Positions 23,515 through 32,897 of a stretch of DNA of 64,000 nt are shown here, one piece after another. The notes under the pieces were generated by a model, which saw only the letters and a list, made by a program, of their open reading frames with translations, was not told the DNA's origin and did no database searches. The stretch's first letter is position 1. The number at the start of each line of letters is the position of its first letter. This DNA is from Mycolicibacterium aromaticivorans JS19b1 = JCM 16368 (GTDB lineage Bacteria; Actinomycetota; Actinomycetes; Mycobacteriales; Mycobacteriaceae). The position numbers were made by a program, and so were the translations under genes. Location: assembly GCF_000559085.1 (NCBI RefSeq), contig NZ_JALN02000001.1, positions 992,001 to 1,056,000 on the forward strand, written 5' to 3'.

Positions 23515-26500
23515 TCAGCCGGGGAATCGGACGGTGGTTCCTGGCGTGAGCGCGACGACGCGACCATGGCATTCCACGTCGACTCGGCCGGTGTCGCGCG
23601 GATCCACGCTGATGATCACACCCTTGCCGCTGACCCGAAGGTGCAGATGTAGGCCGCGATAGTGGATCGGAACTGCCAGCACGCCCAGTGTCTCCGGCCA
23701 GTGCGGGGACAGAATGATGCGGCCGGAACGGGTCTCCAGCCCGGTGAAGCACCGCTGCATCAGGTCGACGCTGCCAGCCATCGCTGCGAGGTGAATGCCC
23801 TCGGACGTGGTGCCACCCTGGATGTCGGAAATGTCGGACGTCAGAACCTGTTGGAAGAACTCCATGGCGCGATCACGATTCCCCCGGGCCAGCACCCAGC
23901 TGTGGACCACACCACTGAGCGTCGACCCGTGCGATGTGCGGGCGATGTAGTAGTCGACCGTCTTCGGGATCTGTTCGCGCGTGAAGCGGTAGCCGAGCCG
24001 GTCTAGTATCTCCCGCAACTCGTCTGACGACATGAGATAGAGCAGCATTAAGGCATCGGCCTGCTTGGACGCCTGGTAGCGATTGACGTCGTCGTCCTCG
24101 GCCTCCAAGATGCGGTCGAGGCGCTGGATGTTGCCGTATTTCTCGCGGTAGGCGTCCCAATCCAGCTCCTTGAGATCGCCGTAGCCTTCGAACTGACTGA
24201 TGACATCCCCAACGGGCTCCGACCCGGTGCTCGGGGCAGAGTGGAACGGGACGAACATCCGGCGGCTCACCTGCTCCCAGTTCGCTAATTCGGCACTGTG
24301 CAGTCCCAGCGTCTCCCTCAGGTCGAGGCGGTTCGGCAGGGGTAGCAGATTCAGCGCGTCGAAGGCCCGCATGATCACCCACACCGCCATCACGTTGGTG
24401 TACGCGTTGTTGTCGATGCCGTCGTACGGCGCACTCGGATAGCCGGAGTGGAATTCGTCCGGCCCGATCACGCCCCGGATGCTGTAGCGGTCCCGCTCCT
24501 CGTCGTAGCTTGCTCTGCTGACGAAGAAGCGTGCGATCTCCGCCAGCATCTCCGCGCCGTAGTCGATCAGATACGCGAGATCGCCGGTGGCCTGGTAGAA
24601 CTTCCACGCGTTGTAGGCAACGGCGATTCCGATGTGGTGCGCGCGAGCGCTCGAGTCGGGGTTCCACCGGCCGCTGCGCGGATTCAGGTGCAGCAGTGGG
24701 CTTTCCTCTCGCCCATCGCTGCCCGACTGCCACGGGAACATCGCGCCGGCATAACCGGCCGCCGCAGCGGCGTGCCTGGCCTCCGGCAGTCTCCGGTAGC
24801 GGTATCGCAACAGGGAACGGGTGATCATCGGTAGCCGCAGGTTGAGCACGGGGAAGATGAAAAGCTCGTCCCAGAAGATGTGGCCGCGATACGCCTCGCC
24901 GTGCAGTCCGCGCGCCGGCACCCCGACGTCGAGATCGGAACTGTTCGGCGACACCGTCTGCAGCAGATGCAGCAGATGCAGTCGCAGGATGCGCAATTCG
25001 CCGGTGAAGTCCTCGAACTCGATGGACAGCCGCTCCCACAGGTGCACCCACTCGGTCAGGTGCCCGTCGAGTAGGTCCGCGAACCGGCCGATCTGGCTCA
25101 GCCGGCGTTGGGCGGCGACGCTGGGTTCGGATGTCGCGACGTCGCGCCCCGTATAGAGGGTTACCACCTTCTCCACCGTCACCGACTCACCGATTGACAG
25201 CCGCACGGAGATGTCGTGGCCGATTTCTGCGTCCTCGTCGAATGGCTGATAGGCAGCCGGCACGGGCTCGCCGTCGCGCCAGACGGTGCTACGCGCCGCC
25301 ATTGCGATGGGAATACGAGACTGGTTCGTCTGCATCGCCAAAAGCACCGAATTGCCTGAGATTTCGCGCTTCTCCAGCATTTCGAGATGAGCGTCGGCCA
25401 AGTCGCGATAACGCTCGACCAACGCGTTGCGGACATTGCCGTCCAGCGTCGAGCGAACCTCGATCACCCCTGACCAATTCTCGGCGACGATCGTCGTCGC
25501 GAGCGCACCAACGTGCGGCATGTGCATCGCGATGAACCGTTGTTGGGTCAGTGCGCTCGTGCGGCCTGCGTCATCGGTGAAACGGACCTCGCGCGTCAGA
25601 ACCGCGCCGCGAAGATCCAGGGTCTGCCGGTAGGACAGCACCGTGACCGCGTCGATGTCGAACCAACTGCCGTCGTCGATCCGGAAGGTCAGCGCCAGCC
25701 AGTTGGGCAGGTTCACCAGACTCTCGTTGTCGATCGTCTCGCCCGAAATGTCGTCGACGAGACGGTTGTACACCCCTGCGGCATAGGTGCCCGGGTAGTG
25801 CACCTGCCCGGCTTTCGACTCGGGCGCAGCACCCCGGATGGCGAAATAGCCGTTCCCCACTGTGCACAACGCCTCCCGGAGCTTTTCGCTCTGCGGGTCA
25901 TATCCCTCGAAGGTGAAGTCCCAGGCCTCGCCCGACGCGTGATTCTTGTAGGCCAGCCACCGAGACCCGCGCTCGATGAACGCACGCACCTGATCGGGAC
26001 CGGCCAGGGTGAAATGAGCAGCGGTCTTGCGGTCGCCGTCCTCGTCGTGCCCCACGACGATCCCGATACCGTCGAATTGCACTGCATCGAAAGCATCTTC
26101 GTCGGTCATATCGTCGCCGATGTAGATCGGCAGCAGGGAATCGGACCCATCGATTCGGTCGAGGATCCAGGCCAGCGTGGTTCCTTTGTCCCAGTCGATG
26201 TCCGGGCGCAGCTCGACGAGCATGCGCCCGCTGGTGACCCGTAGATCATCGTGCTGTCCGAGCCGGTGCGTCGCGGCGACGATCTCGCCGACGTGTTCAG
26301 GGGCGACCTCGCGGTAATGCACCGCCACGGCGAAGCGCTTGTGCTCCACTCGTACACCGGGAATGTGCGCCAGGGTTGCGCGTAGCTCGTCGGCTGCGTT
26401 GCGCAGGGCGGCCACGGCCGCAGCGGCCGCCTCGTTCTGGTGGTACGTGCCGTCGGGTCCGATCAGCTCGAACCCATGGCTGCCGGCGTACCAGATGCCA

Positions 26501-27177
26501 GGTATGCCCACCCGGTCGCGGATGTCGGCGAGGTCGCGGCCGCTCAGGACCGCCACGGGGCACACCGCGGAGACGAGTTTCAGCGCCTCGGCCCCTCCCT
26601 CGACGAGCTCGGCCGCGGCGGGATCGGACACGATCGGGGCCAATGTTCCGTCGTAGTCGAGAAACAACACCGACTGTCGGGCATTGATGACACCGATGAG
26701 CTGACCGTAGGCTTCCAGCGCATTCGGGAGGTCGGAGATGCGCTTGTCCCCTGCCCGAACCGCGACGTCGGCAAGGTCTGCCAGCACGACATCGGCTCCG
26801 CACCGCACCAGCGTGTCGGGGTCCCCGGTTCCGTCGAGGCCGATAACAAGTGCGAATCCGCCATCGTGAGCCGCGGTCACCCCGGCGTCGGTGTCCTCCA
26901 CGACGGCCGCACGTTGTGGACTGACCCCGAGGCGGCGTGTGGCGCCCTCCAGACTGTCGATGCAGACATCGAACAGATCATCTACCCCGGCTGCTTTCAA
27001 CACGTCCTGAAAGCGCGGGTTGGACCCGTGGGCCGCCGTTGCGACGCCGCCGCCGCGCAGCTTGCGCGCCAGTTCGACCATCGCCCCGAACAGTCTCGGG
27101 TCATCGATCAACGCACCATCGAGGTCGAAGATCACCGCGTCGTGATAGCGGGGGTCGACAGTGACCGGCAACTTCAC
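23515..27177 (-). CDS. otsB1: HAD / trehalose-6-phosphate phosphatase / GH65 fusion (OtsB1-type)
   Basis: 1220 residues in three domains. Residues about 10-150 are a HAD phosphatase related to beta-phosphoglucomutase (VIFDLDGALIDD, then VVEDTDAGVTAAHDGG) with a cap that looks shortened. Residues about 165-400 are trehalose-phosphate phosphatase (LFLDYDGTLAPIV, YIGDDMTDEDAF). Residues about 415-1220 are a glycoside hydrolase 65 domain, with the likely general acid in GVIGPDEFHSG and the active-site segment HIFWDELFIFPVLN. M. tuberculosis OtsB1 (Rv2006) has the same architecture. It starts at a GTG with GGAG upstream and lies 52 bases after PEP synthase. The trehalose role is inferred from the family; activity of the first domain is uncertain. 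Confidence 0.85.
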   Translation of the reverse strand: MKLPVTVDPRYHDAVIFDLDGALIDDPRLFGAMVELARKLRGGGVATAAHGSNPRFQDVLKAAGVDDLFDVCIDSLEGATRRLGVSPQRAAVVEDTDAGVTAAHDGGFALVIGLDGTGDPDTLVRCGADVVLADLADVAVRAGDKRISDLPNALEAYGQLIGVINARQSVLFLDYDGTLAPIVSDPAAAELVEGGAEALKLVSAVCPVAVLSGRDLADIRDRVGIPGIWYAGSHGFELIGPDGTYHQNEAAAAAVAALRNAADELRATLAHIPGVRVEHKRFAVAVHYREVAPEHVGEIVAATHRLGQHDDLRVTSGRMLVELRPDIDWDKGTTLAWILDRIDGSDSLLPIYIGDDMTDEDAFDAVQFDGIGIVVGHDEDGDRKTAAHFTLAGPDQVRAFIERGSRWLAYKNHASGEAWDFTFEGYDPQSEKLREALCTVGNGYFAIRGAAPESKAGQVHYPGTYAAGVYNRLVDDISGETIDNESLVNLPNWLALTFRIDDGSWFDIDAVTVLSYRQTLDLRGAVLTREVRFTDDAGRTSALTQQRFIAMHMPHVGALATTIVAENWSGVIEVRSTLDGNVRNALVERYRDLADAHLEMLEKREISGNSVLLAMQTNQSRIPIAMAARSTVWRDGEPVPAAYQPFDEDAEIGHDISVRLSIGESVTVEKVVTLYTGRDVATSEPSVAAQRRLSQIGRFADLLDGHLTEWVHLWERLSIEFEDFTGELRILRLHLLHLLQTVSPNSSDLDVGVPARGLHGEAYRGHIFWDELFIFPVLNLRLPMITRSLLRYRYRRLPEARHAAAAAGYAGAMFPWQSGSDGREESPLLHLNPRSGRWNPDSSARAHHIGIAVAYNAWKFYQATGDLAYLIDYGAEMLAEIARFFVSRASYDEERDRYSIRGVIGPDEFHSGYPSAPYDGIDNNAYTNVMAVWVIMRAFDALNLLPLPNRLDLRETLGLHSAELANWEQVSRRMFVPFHSAPSTGSEPVGDVISQFEGYGDLKELDWDAYREKYGNIQRLDRILEAEDDDVNRYQASKQADALMLLYLMSSDELREILDRLGYRFTREQIPKTVDYYIARTSHGSTLSGVVHSWVLARGNRDRAMEFFQQVLTSDISDIQGGTTSEGIHLAAMAGSVDLMQRCFTGLETRSGRIILSPHWPETLGVLAVPIHYRGLHLHLRVSGKGVIISVDPRDTGRVDVECHGRVVALTPGTTVRFPG

Positions 27178-27229
27178 TGCTCAGCTCCTCAACAAATTGG
27201 CGATGGGCCGCAACGGAATTCGGCGGCGT

Positions 27230-29626
27230 TCATGACGAGTGCGCAAGCTGTTGCTCGAGCTGCAGCAACTGGCCGGTGGTCCTCACCACCGTGTCAGGAT
27301 TGAGGCTGATCGAATCGATACCGAGGCGGACCAGGAACTCGGCCATGTCGGGATAGTCCGACGGCGCCTGACCACACAGACCCGAGTGGATACCGTTGCG
27401 GCGGCAGCCCTCCACGGCCAGGCGGATCATCTCCATGACTCCTTCGTCGCGTTCGTCGTAGTCGAACGCCACGATCTCGCTGTCTCGGTCGACACCGAGG
27501 GTGAGCTGAGTCAGATCGTTGGAACCGATGGAGAATCCGTCGAAGCGTTTGGCGAACTCGTCGATCAGGATCACGTTGTTGGGGATCTCGCACATCGCGT
27601 ACACCTTGAGCCCGTTCTCGCCGCGGCGCAGACCGAGCTCGGCCATCGTCGCCAGAACCAGGTCCGCCTCGGCGACCCTGCGGACGAACGGCAGCATGAG
27701 CACGACGTTGGTCAGGCCCATCTCCTCGCGGACCCGCCGCATCGCGCGGCACTCCAGCGCGAAGCCCTCGGCATACGCGGGGTGGGCGTAACGCGAGGCG
27801 CCACGGAAACCCAGCATCGGATTACTTTCGGAGGGTTCGAAGCTCGCTCCGCCGACCAGGCTGGCGTACTCATTGGTCTTGAAGTCCGACATCCGCACCA
27901 CGACGGGCTTCGGCCAGAAGGCGGCCGCAATCGTGCCGATCCCCTCGGAGAGGCGCTCGGAAAAGAAGGCAGCCCCGTCGGGATAACCCTGGATGAGCCG
28001 GTCGATGGTGCGGCGGGCCTCGGCGTCGTCGACCTTCTCCGGGTGCAGCAGGGCCATCGGGTGGACCCTGATGTATTCGCTGATGATGAATTCCATCCGC
28101 GCCAGTCCCACACCATCGTTGGGCAGGAAGGACGTCTTGAAGGCGAGGTCGGGGTTCCCCAGGTTGATCATGATCTCGGTGCGCGGCCGCGGCATGTCCC
28201 CCACTTCGGTGCTATCCACACGGAAGGCCAGCGCGCCGCGGTAAACGCGTCCCGAGTCACCCTCGGCGCACGACACCGTCACAACGGTGCCGTCGGGGAC
28301 GGACGTGGTCGCGTCGCCTGCGCCCACCACGGCCGGGATACCGAGCTCCCGGGCGATGATCGAGGCGTGGCAGGTGCGTCCGCCCCGGTTGGTGACGATC
28401 GCGGCGGCGGTCTTCATCACCGGCTCCCAGTCGGGAGTGGTGGTGTCGGCGATCAGGACCTCGCCCGGCTGGAACTGCGCCAGATGCGTGACGTTCTCGA
28501 TCCGCCTCGCGGTGCCCGACGCGATCCTCTCCCCAACAGAGCGGCCCTCGGCGAGGATCTCGCCCCGGCCCTCGAGCACGTAGCTCTCCAGCGCGGTCAT
28601 GCTGCGCTGGGAGGCCACCGTCTCCGGCCGGGCCTGCACGATGTAGAGCTTTCCGTCCAGGCCGTCCTTGGCCCACTCCATGTCCATGGGGTGCCCGTAG
28701 TGCCCCTCGATCGTGCACGCATAGCCGGCCAGTTCCAGGACGTCTTCATCGGAGAGGCAGAATCGGGCGCGGTCGGCTTTGGGGGTGGGAATGTTGCGCG
28801 TGGTGTACTTCGTCTGCCCCTCGACGAAGATCATCTTCACCGCCTTGTCGCCAAGCAGTCGACGCAACACCGCGCGATGCCCGGCCAGGTAGGTCGGCTT
28901 GTGGACATAGAACTCGTCGGGGTCGACCGCGCCCTGAACCACGTTCTCGCCGAGACCGTATGCGCCAGTCACGAACACCACGTCGCGAAAGCCCGATTCG
29001 GTGTCCAGGGAGAACATCACCCCCGACGAGGCCAGGTCGGAGCGCACCATTTTCATCACGCCGATCGACAGCGAGACCTTGAACTGATCGAAACCCTGAT
29101 CGAGGCGGTAGTGAATGGCGCGATCGGTGAACAAGCTCGCGAAACACCGGCGGCACGCATCGAGGAGGCTCTCTTCGCCCTTGACGTTGAGATAGGTGTC
29201 CTGCTGGCCGGCGAAGCTCGCGGTCGGCAGGTCCTCGGCGGTCGCCGACGACCGCACAGCCAGACTGACCTCGTCCCCGTACTCGTCTTGGAGCCTGCGG
29301 TAGGCCTCGACGATCTCGGTGGCCAGGTCATCGGGAAGCCCGGCGCCGTAGACGATCTCCCGGGCACGTTTGGCCTTGCGTGCCAGCGCGGTGACGTCGG
29401 TCGGGTCGAGATCGTCCAGTTCGGCATGCAGCGGTTCCCAGGCGCCGGCGGCATCCAGCATGTAGCGATACGCCTCGGCGGTGATGGCAAAACCGTTCGG
29501 GATGCGCACGCCCTGTCCGGCCAGCTTTTGGTACATCTCGCCCAGCGAGGCGTTCTTGCCGCCCACCAACGGCACATCGGCGATGCCGAACTCCTCGAAG
29601 AAGCGGACGTATTTGGGAATGCTCAT
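27230..29626 (-). CDS. ppsA: Phosphoenolpyruvate synthase
   Basis: 798 residues. The N-terminal ATP-binding domain begins VPLVGGKNASLGEMYQ. The phosphohistidine swivel domain carries GGRTCHASIIARELGIPAVVG, with the catalytic histidine in TCHA. The C-terminal TIM-barrel PEP/pyruvate domain ends GLCGQAPSDYPDMAEFLVR. It converts pyruvate and ATP to PEP, AMP and phosphate for gluconeogenesis. An AAGGGA site precedes the ATG by about seven bases. It is the first gene of the operon with otsB1, linking gluconeogenic flux to trehalose metabolism. Confidence 0.92.
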   Translation of the reverse strand: MSIPKYVRFFEEFGIADVPLVGGKNASLGEMYQKLAGQGVRIPNGFAITAEAYRYMLDAAGAWEPLHAELDDLDPTDVTALARKAKRAREIVYGAGLPDDLATEIVEAYRRLQDEYGDEVSLAVRSSATAEDLPTASFAGQQDTYLNVKGEESLLDACRRCFASLFTDRAIHYRLDQGFDQFKVSLSIGVMKMVRSDLASSGVMFSLDTESGFRDVVFVTGAYGLGENVVQGAVDPDEFYVHKPTYLAGHRAVLRRLLGDKAVKMIFVEGQTKYTTRNIPTPKADRARFCLSDEDVLELAGYACTIEGHYGHPMDMEWAKDGLDGKLYIVQARPETVASQRSMTALESYVLEGRGEILAEGRSVGERIASGTARRIENVTHLAQFQPGEVLIADTTTPDWEPVMKTAAAIVTNRGGRTCHASIIARELGIPAVVGAGDATTSVPDGTVVTVSCAEGDSGRVYRGALAFRVDSTEVGDMPRPRTEIMINLGNPDLAFKTSFLPNDGVGLARMEFIISEYIRVHPMALLHPEKVDDAEARRTIDRLIQGYPDGAAFFSERLSEGIGTIAAAFWPKPVVVRMSDFKTNEYASLVGGASFEPSESNPMLGFRGASRYAHPAYAEGFALECRAMRRVREEMGLTNVVLMLPFVRRVAEADLVLATMAELGLRRGENGLKVYAMCEIPNNVILIDEFAKRFDGFSIGSNDLTQLTLGVDRDSEIVAFDYDERDEGVMEMIRLAVEGCRRNGIHSGLCGQAPSDYPDMAEFLVRLGIDSISLNPDTVVRTTGQLLQLEQQLAHSS

Positions 29627-30071
29627 GATCTATCCCTTCCCGACGCGCAAATGCGGTCGGATCCTGGCTCCCGCATGCAGTGGGGCCAAGATCCGCGAGT
29701 GCCGTTGCCCGACAACGCCTTTTCCACACCTGTCAACTTCGCACGGGGGGACACCCGCAGACAGGGCCGAAGGTCACCACATCGACACACGGCCGCAGGT
29801 CCCGGCGGAAAATGGCGTGGCGTATCTGCTGGTTCGCGTGCCGGGGGACGCCCCCAGCGGGGCTTGCGGTTGGTCGCTCTTTTAGCTGTTGCGCCGCACC
29901 GGGTTTCCGCGACGCTGTTCATGACAGACCACTCGGTGTTGAAGTGCTTCCGGACGAGGGTCGACGGGTGTCAGGCGTGACGACTTCTGCCGGTGGAGCC
30001 GTCCGCACTGCCCATGACTCGGTGACCTTGGACCCTTATCCATCCGGAATTGTGGGCGCAACATCGCCGGG
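29627..30071. promoter_or_regulatory. 445-base divergent promoter region with DosR-like box
   Basis: This gap separates ppsA (minus) from the SpoIIAA-like gene (plus). No gene is convincing. The block TCGGTGACCTTGGACCCTTA at 30019-30038 matches about 13 of 20 positions of the DosR consensus as I remember it, 34 bases before the SpoIIAA-like start. A weaker match, GGGGCCAAGATCC, lies near 29682 on the ppsA side. A matrix scan would be needed to call either. Confidence 0.3.
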
Positions 30072-30440
30072 ATGATCACCTACGACCTGGACAAGGCGAG
30101 TTCCATCCTCACGGTGCACCCGGAGTCCTCGCTCGACAAGGACGACTTCGATCAGATGGCCAAGGCGATTGACCCCGAGATCGAGGCCCACGGCGATCTC
30201 GCCGGCCTGATCATCAATGCGCAGGCCTTCCCCGGTTGGGACAGCTTCGGCGCGATGGTGACCCACTTCCGCTTCATCCGCGACCATCAGAAGCACATCA
30301 AGAAGGTTGCGGTGGTCACCGACTCCCACATGGGGGATGCCGCCGAACATTTGGCGTCGCATTTCGTCTCAGCGGAGGTCAGGCATTTCCCCGCTGACCA
30401 CGTCGAGCAGGCTCGACAGTGGATCTCCGACGGTCCATAA
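30072..30440 (+). CDS. SpoIIAA-like (STAS/SEC14-type) protein
   Basis: 122 residues of the SpoIIAA-like family, a STAS-related alpha/beta fold. Marks are the strand-turn pattern ASSILTVHPESSLDKDDFDQMA, then GLIINAQAFPGWDSFGAMVTH, then KKVAVVTDSHMGD. Such proteins are cytosolic and probably bind small ligands or partner proteins; no catalytic residues are evident. It probably stands alone, 58 bases before the GAF-ANTAR gene on the same strand. Confidence 0.8.
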   Translation: MITYDLDKASSILTVHPESSLDKDDFDQMAKAIDPEIEAHGDLAGLIINAQAFPGWDSFGAMVTHFRFIRDHQKHIKKVAVVTDSHMGDAAEHLASHFVSAEVRHFPADHVEQARQWISDGP

Positions 30441-30498
30441 AGTGCTGTGCTGCAATGCCACTGGTGGATCAGTTTGGCGGACTCAGCTGGCCTAGGAT

Positions 30499-31320
30499 GT
30501 GAGCCAGGCACCCCGTATGACCAAACTGACCGAGAATAACCCCAGCTCACCCGGCGGGTCTCTGACTCCTGAGCAGGCTCGCGCGGACGCCGCAGACCTG
30601 CGGGCCGCGATCGACGACCTCGCCGGTCTGGTGTCGGGAGGTCTCGGACTGCCCGAATTGCTCGCTGAGGTTGCGGCTTTTGCCGTTCACGCGATCCCGG
30701 GTGCTGAGGGAGCCGGGGTGACCTTGCTGCGGGTCGACCGGGAAGAGAATATGGTCCAGGCGCTGGCCGCGAGCGCGCCGTTCGTCGCCGAGATCGACGA
30801 GATTCAGTACGTGAGCCTGCAGGAAGGGCCCTGCATCACAGCGGCACGTGAACGGCGCACGGTACGGTCCGGGTCCTTGGGTGGGGAGGCCATGTGGCCG
30901 CGGTTCGGCCCACGGGTGGGCCGGCTCGGAGTGCACAGCGTGCTGTCACTGCCGCTATTACTGCGCGATCAGGTTGTCGGGGCGATCAACGTATACGCCC
31001 ACGGCAAAGACGCCTTTGACGCGCACGCTGCCGAACTCGGCGAACTGTTCGCCAAGCCCGCCGCCGTGGCGGTGCACAACGCCCAGGTCCTCGCGCAGGC
31101 TAGGGCATTGTCCGCCCAGTTGCAGACCGCGCTGGCGACTCGACCGGTAATCGACCAGGCTATCGGCCTGATCCGCGGACGCACCGGGCGCAACGACGAG
31201 GAGGCCTTCGCACAGCTGCGGGCCATGAGCCAGTCCGAACACCGTAAGTTGACGGACGTGGCTCAACGCATGATCGACGAAGCCGTGCGCCGCGCCCGCG
31301 CCCGCAACAACCCGAGCTGA
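30499..31320 (+). CDS. GAF and ANTAR domain protein (RNA-binding antiterminator type)
   Basis: 273 residues. A GAF sensor domain spans about 50-195 (GAEGAGVTLLRVD, SLQEGPCITAARERRTV, VHSVLSLPLLLRDQVVGAINVYA). The C-terminal ANTAR domain is at about 205-265 (LSAQLQTALATRPVIDQAIGLI, then EEAFAQLRAMSQSEHRKLTDVA). ANTAR domains bind paired RNA hairpins to prevent termination. The start may be the GTG at 30499 or the ATG at 30517. The target RNA is not evident within the window. Confidence 0.9.
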   Translation: MSQAPRMTKLTENNPSSPGGSLTPEQARADAADLRAAIDDLAGLVSGGLGLPELLAEVAAFAVHAIPGAEGAGVTLLRVDREENMVQALAASAPFVAEIDEIQYVSLQEGPCITAARERRTVRSGSLGGEAMWPRFGPRVGRLGVHSVLSLPLLLRDQVVGAINVYAHGKDAFDAHAAELGELFAKPAAVAVHNAQVLAQARALSAQLQTALATRPVIDQAIGLIRGRTGRNDEEAFAQLRAMSQSEHRKLTDVAQRMIDEAVRRARARNNPS

Positions 31321-31420
31321 GGCCACATTCTCCTGCCGGCCCACGGCGAAATGTGCGCCTCGGTTGTCAGGACCAACGTGAAAATGTTTGTGAGCGAGGA
31401 TATCTCGGCAATCTCGTTGC

Positions 31421-31750
31421 TCAGCCCTCCGAGTCGTGAAGCTTGTTCAACGTCCGGTCCGCGCTGCGAACGACGCTGCGCAGAAACTGGTATTGCGTCG
31501 TGACGAGCTCGTCGGCCAATTCGAGAGCGCCGTCGACGAGCGTCTCACGCAGCGGATGTACCGCCTCGGGAAGTGCCTTGTCGACGGTGTCGACGAACTT
31601 GCGGATGGCCGCGATCGCAGCCTGCTGTCCGGTTTTGACCGAGTCGAGCACCTCGTCCGACAGGTCTACTGCTCGGGGCAGCACATCCACGGTCTTCGCG
31701 GCGCCCTCGCTCGTCTTGCCGTTCTTGGTCGTTTCGGGGTGCTGAGTCAT
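31421..31750 (-). CDS. Hypothetical helical protein (109 aa), phasin/HBHA-like character
   Basis: Almost entirely amphipathic helix after a charged N-terminus (VDVLPRAVDLSDEVLDSVKT, then AAIAAIRKFVDTVDKALPEAV). It has no membrane segment or signal peptide. The overall look resembles phasin-like or heparin-binding-hemagglutinin-like coiled-coil proteins of mycobacteria, but I cannot assign a family. Its promoter lies in the 352-base gap before the GntR gene. Confidence 0.65.
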   Translation of the reverse strand: MTQHPETTKNGKTSEGAAKTVDVLPRAVDLSDEVLDSVKTGQQAAIAAIRKFVDTVDKALPEAVHPLRETLVDGALELADELVTTQYQFLRSVVRSADRTLNKLHDSEG

Positions 31751-31886
31751 GGCGAAGCTCCTAAATACTGAACACAGACGGGTGCCGTCAGGTCGACCGG
31801 CCTGCTACGAATGGAACCCGGACACGGTGTCTCCGTGGTTTCCAATCCTCTTACTTCAGCATCCGCACTTGTGGTTTCGCCCGACA

Positions 31887-31900
31887 GGGTCTTTCGACCC
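31887..31900. promoter_or_regulatory. Inverted repeat GGGTC-TTTC-GACCC, DosR-box-like
   Basis: A perfect five-base dyad resembling 11 of 14 core positions of the DosR palindrome (GGGAC...GTCCC) but with A and T exchanged symmetrically. It lies about 137 bases upstream of the helical protein at 31750 (minus) and about 200 upstream of the GntR gene. The rest of the 31751-32102 gap shows no gene. Confidence 0.3.
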
Positions 31901-32056
31901 CGGAAGCAGGGCGGCGCATGCTTGGCGGCGGCAAGTGGTGAGCGGTGAGCGGTGAAAAGGGATCTGTGAATACACGATTCGTGGCCGAGTCGGCCATCGG
32001 GCTTTGCGAACGCAAAGTCCACGCTGCTCGGCGTTCGCCTCAACCGTCGAGCCGAT

Positions 32057-32084
32057 GCTTGTACGATGCACATCATTTGCAAGC
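32057..32084. promoter_or_regulatory. Imperfect dyad upstream of GntR gene
   Basis: GCTTGTACGATG and CATCATTTGCAAGC form an imperfect inverted repeat with a two-base centre, ending about 19 bases before the proposed GTG start. GntR/FadR-type regulators usually bind such sites near their own promoter. This is a candidate only. Confidence 0.35.
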
Positions 32085-32102
32085 GCGATAGAAAACCGGT
32101 CC

Positions 32103-32867
32103 GTGTCAGAACCAACGATTCAATTCCGCCGCCTCGCCGAGCAGGTTGCTGATCAACTTCGACGGCGAATTCTGTTGGGCGAGCTGGCCGACGGCAGCAT
32201 CCTGCCCAAAGAGGACGAACTGCTGCGCGAGTTCCCGGTGAGCAAGCCGTCGCTGCGCGAGGCGATGCGGATCCTGGAGGCCGAGGGACTGCTGCGGGTG
32301 CGGCGCGGCAAGCTCGGCGGCGCGGTGGTGCGCCGCCCCAACGCCGCGAACGTCGCCTACACCATCGGACTGGTGCTCGGCTCGCAAGACGTGAGCCTGT
32401 CGGATGTAGGTGGGGCGCTGCGGCAGATGGAGCCGGCATGCGCAGCGTTGTGCGCCGAACGCGCCGACCGAGGACACATGGTCGTTCCGGCGCTGCGTGC
32501 ACTGCACGCCGAGGCAGTCGAGGCCGCCGACGACTTCCAGAGCGCGATTTCGGCGAGCCGTCGCTTCCACGAAGCGCTGGTTGCCCTGTGCGGGAACCAG
32601 ACCATGATCATGCTGGCCGGGGCGCTCGAGACGCTGTGGTCGGCACACGAGCAGGGCTGGTCGACGCGGGTGACCGACGACGGCATCGTGCCCATCGACG
32701 AGCGGCTGGCCGTCCTCGAGGAGCACCGGCAGGTGATCGACGCGATCGAGTCCGGCGATGCCCACAGGGCCCACGACCTCGCCGCCGCGCATCTGATCAC
32801 CGCACAGCACTACCCCGGATCGGCGGGAATGGTCGACCCCGCGATGGTGCGGCACTGGGATCATTGA
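32103..32867 (+). CDS. GntR family regulator, FCD (FadR) subgroup
   Basis: 254 residues. The winged helix occupies residues 5-75 (LAEQVADQLRRRILLGELAD, then LPKEDELLREFPVSKPSLREAMRILEAEGLLRVRRGK). The helical FCD effector domain follows, with RRFHEALVALCGNQ and the late EEHRQVIDAIESGDAHRA typical of its metal/ligand pocket. The GTG at 32103 gives the normal domain length; in-frame upstream codons would add a stretch unlike the family. It is 30 bases ahead of the acyl-CoA synthetase and most likely controls that catabolic operon. Confidence 0.85.
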   Translation: MSEPTIQFRRLAEQVADQLRRRILLGELADGSILPKEDELLREFPVSKPSLREAMRILEAEGLLRVRRGKLGGAVVRRPNAANVAYTIGLVLGSQDVSLSDVGGALRQMEPACAALCAERADRGHMVVPALRALHAEAVEAADDFQSAISASRRFHEALVALCGNQTMIMLAGALETLWSAHEQGWSTRVTDDGIVPIDERLAVLEEHRQVIDAIESGDAHRAHDLAAAHLITAQHYPGSAGMVDPAMVRHWDH

Positions 32868-32897
32868 CTCCGGTCCTTATTTTCATATGATTTGGTG

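Noticed and set aside
27239..29980. 913-residue plus-strand frame opposite ppsA
   Set aside because: It is the antisense shadow of a highly codon-biased, clearly functional PEP synthase gene and has no recognisable domain.
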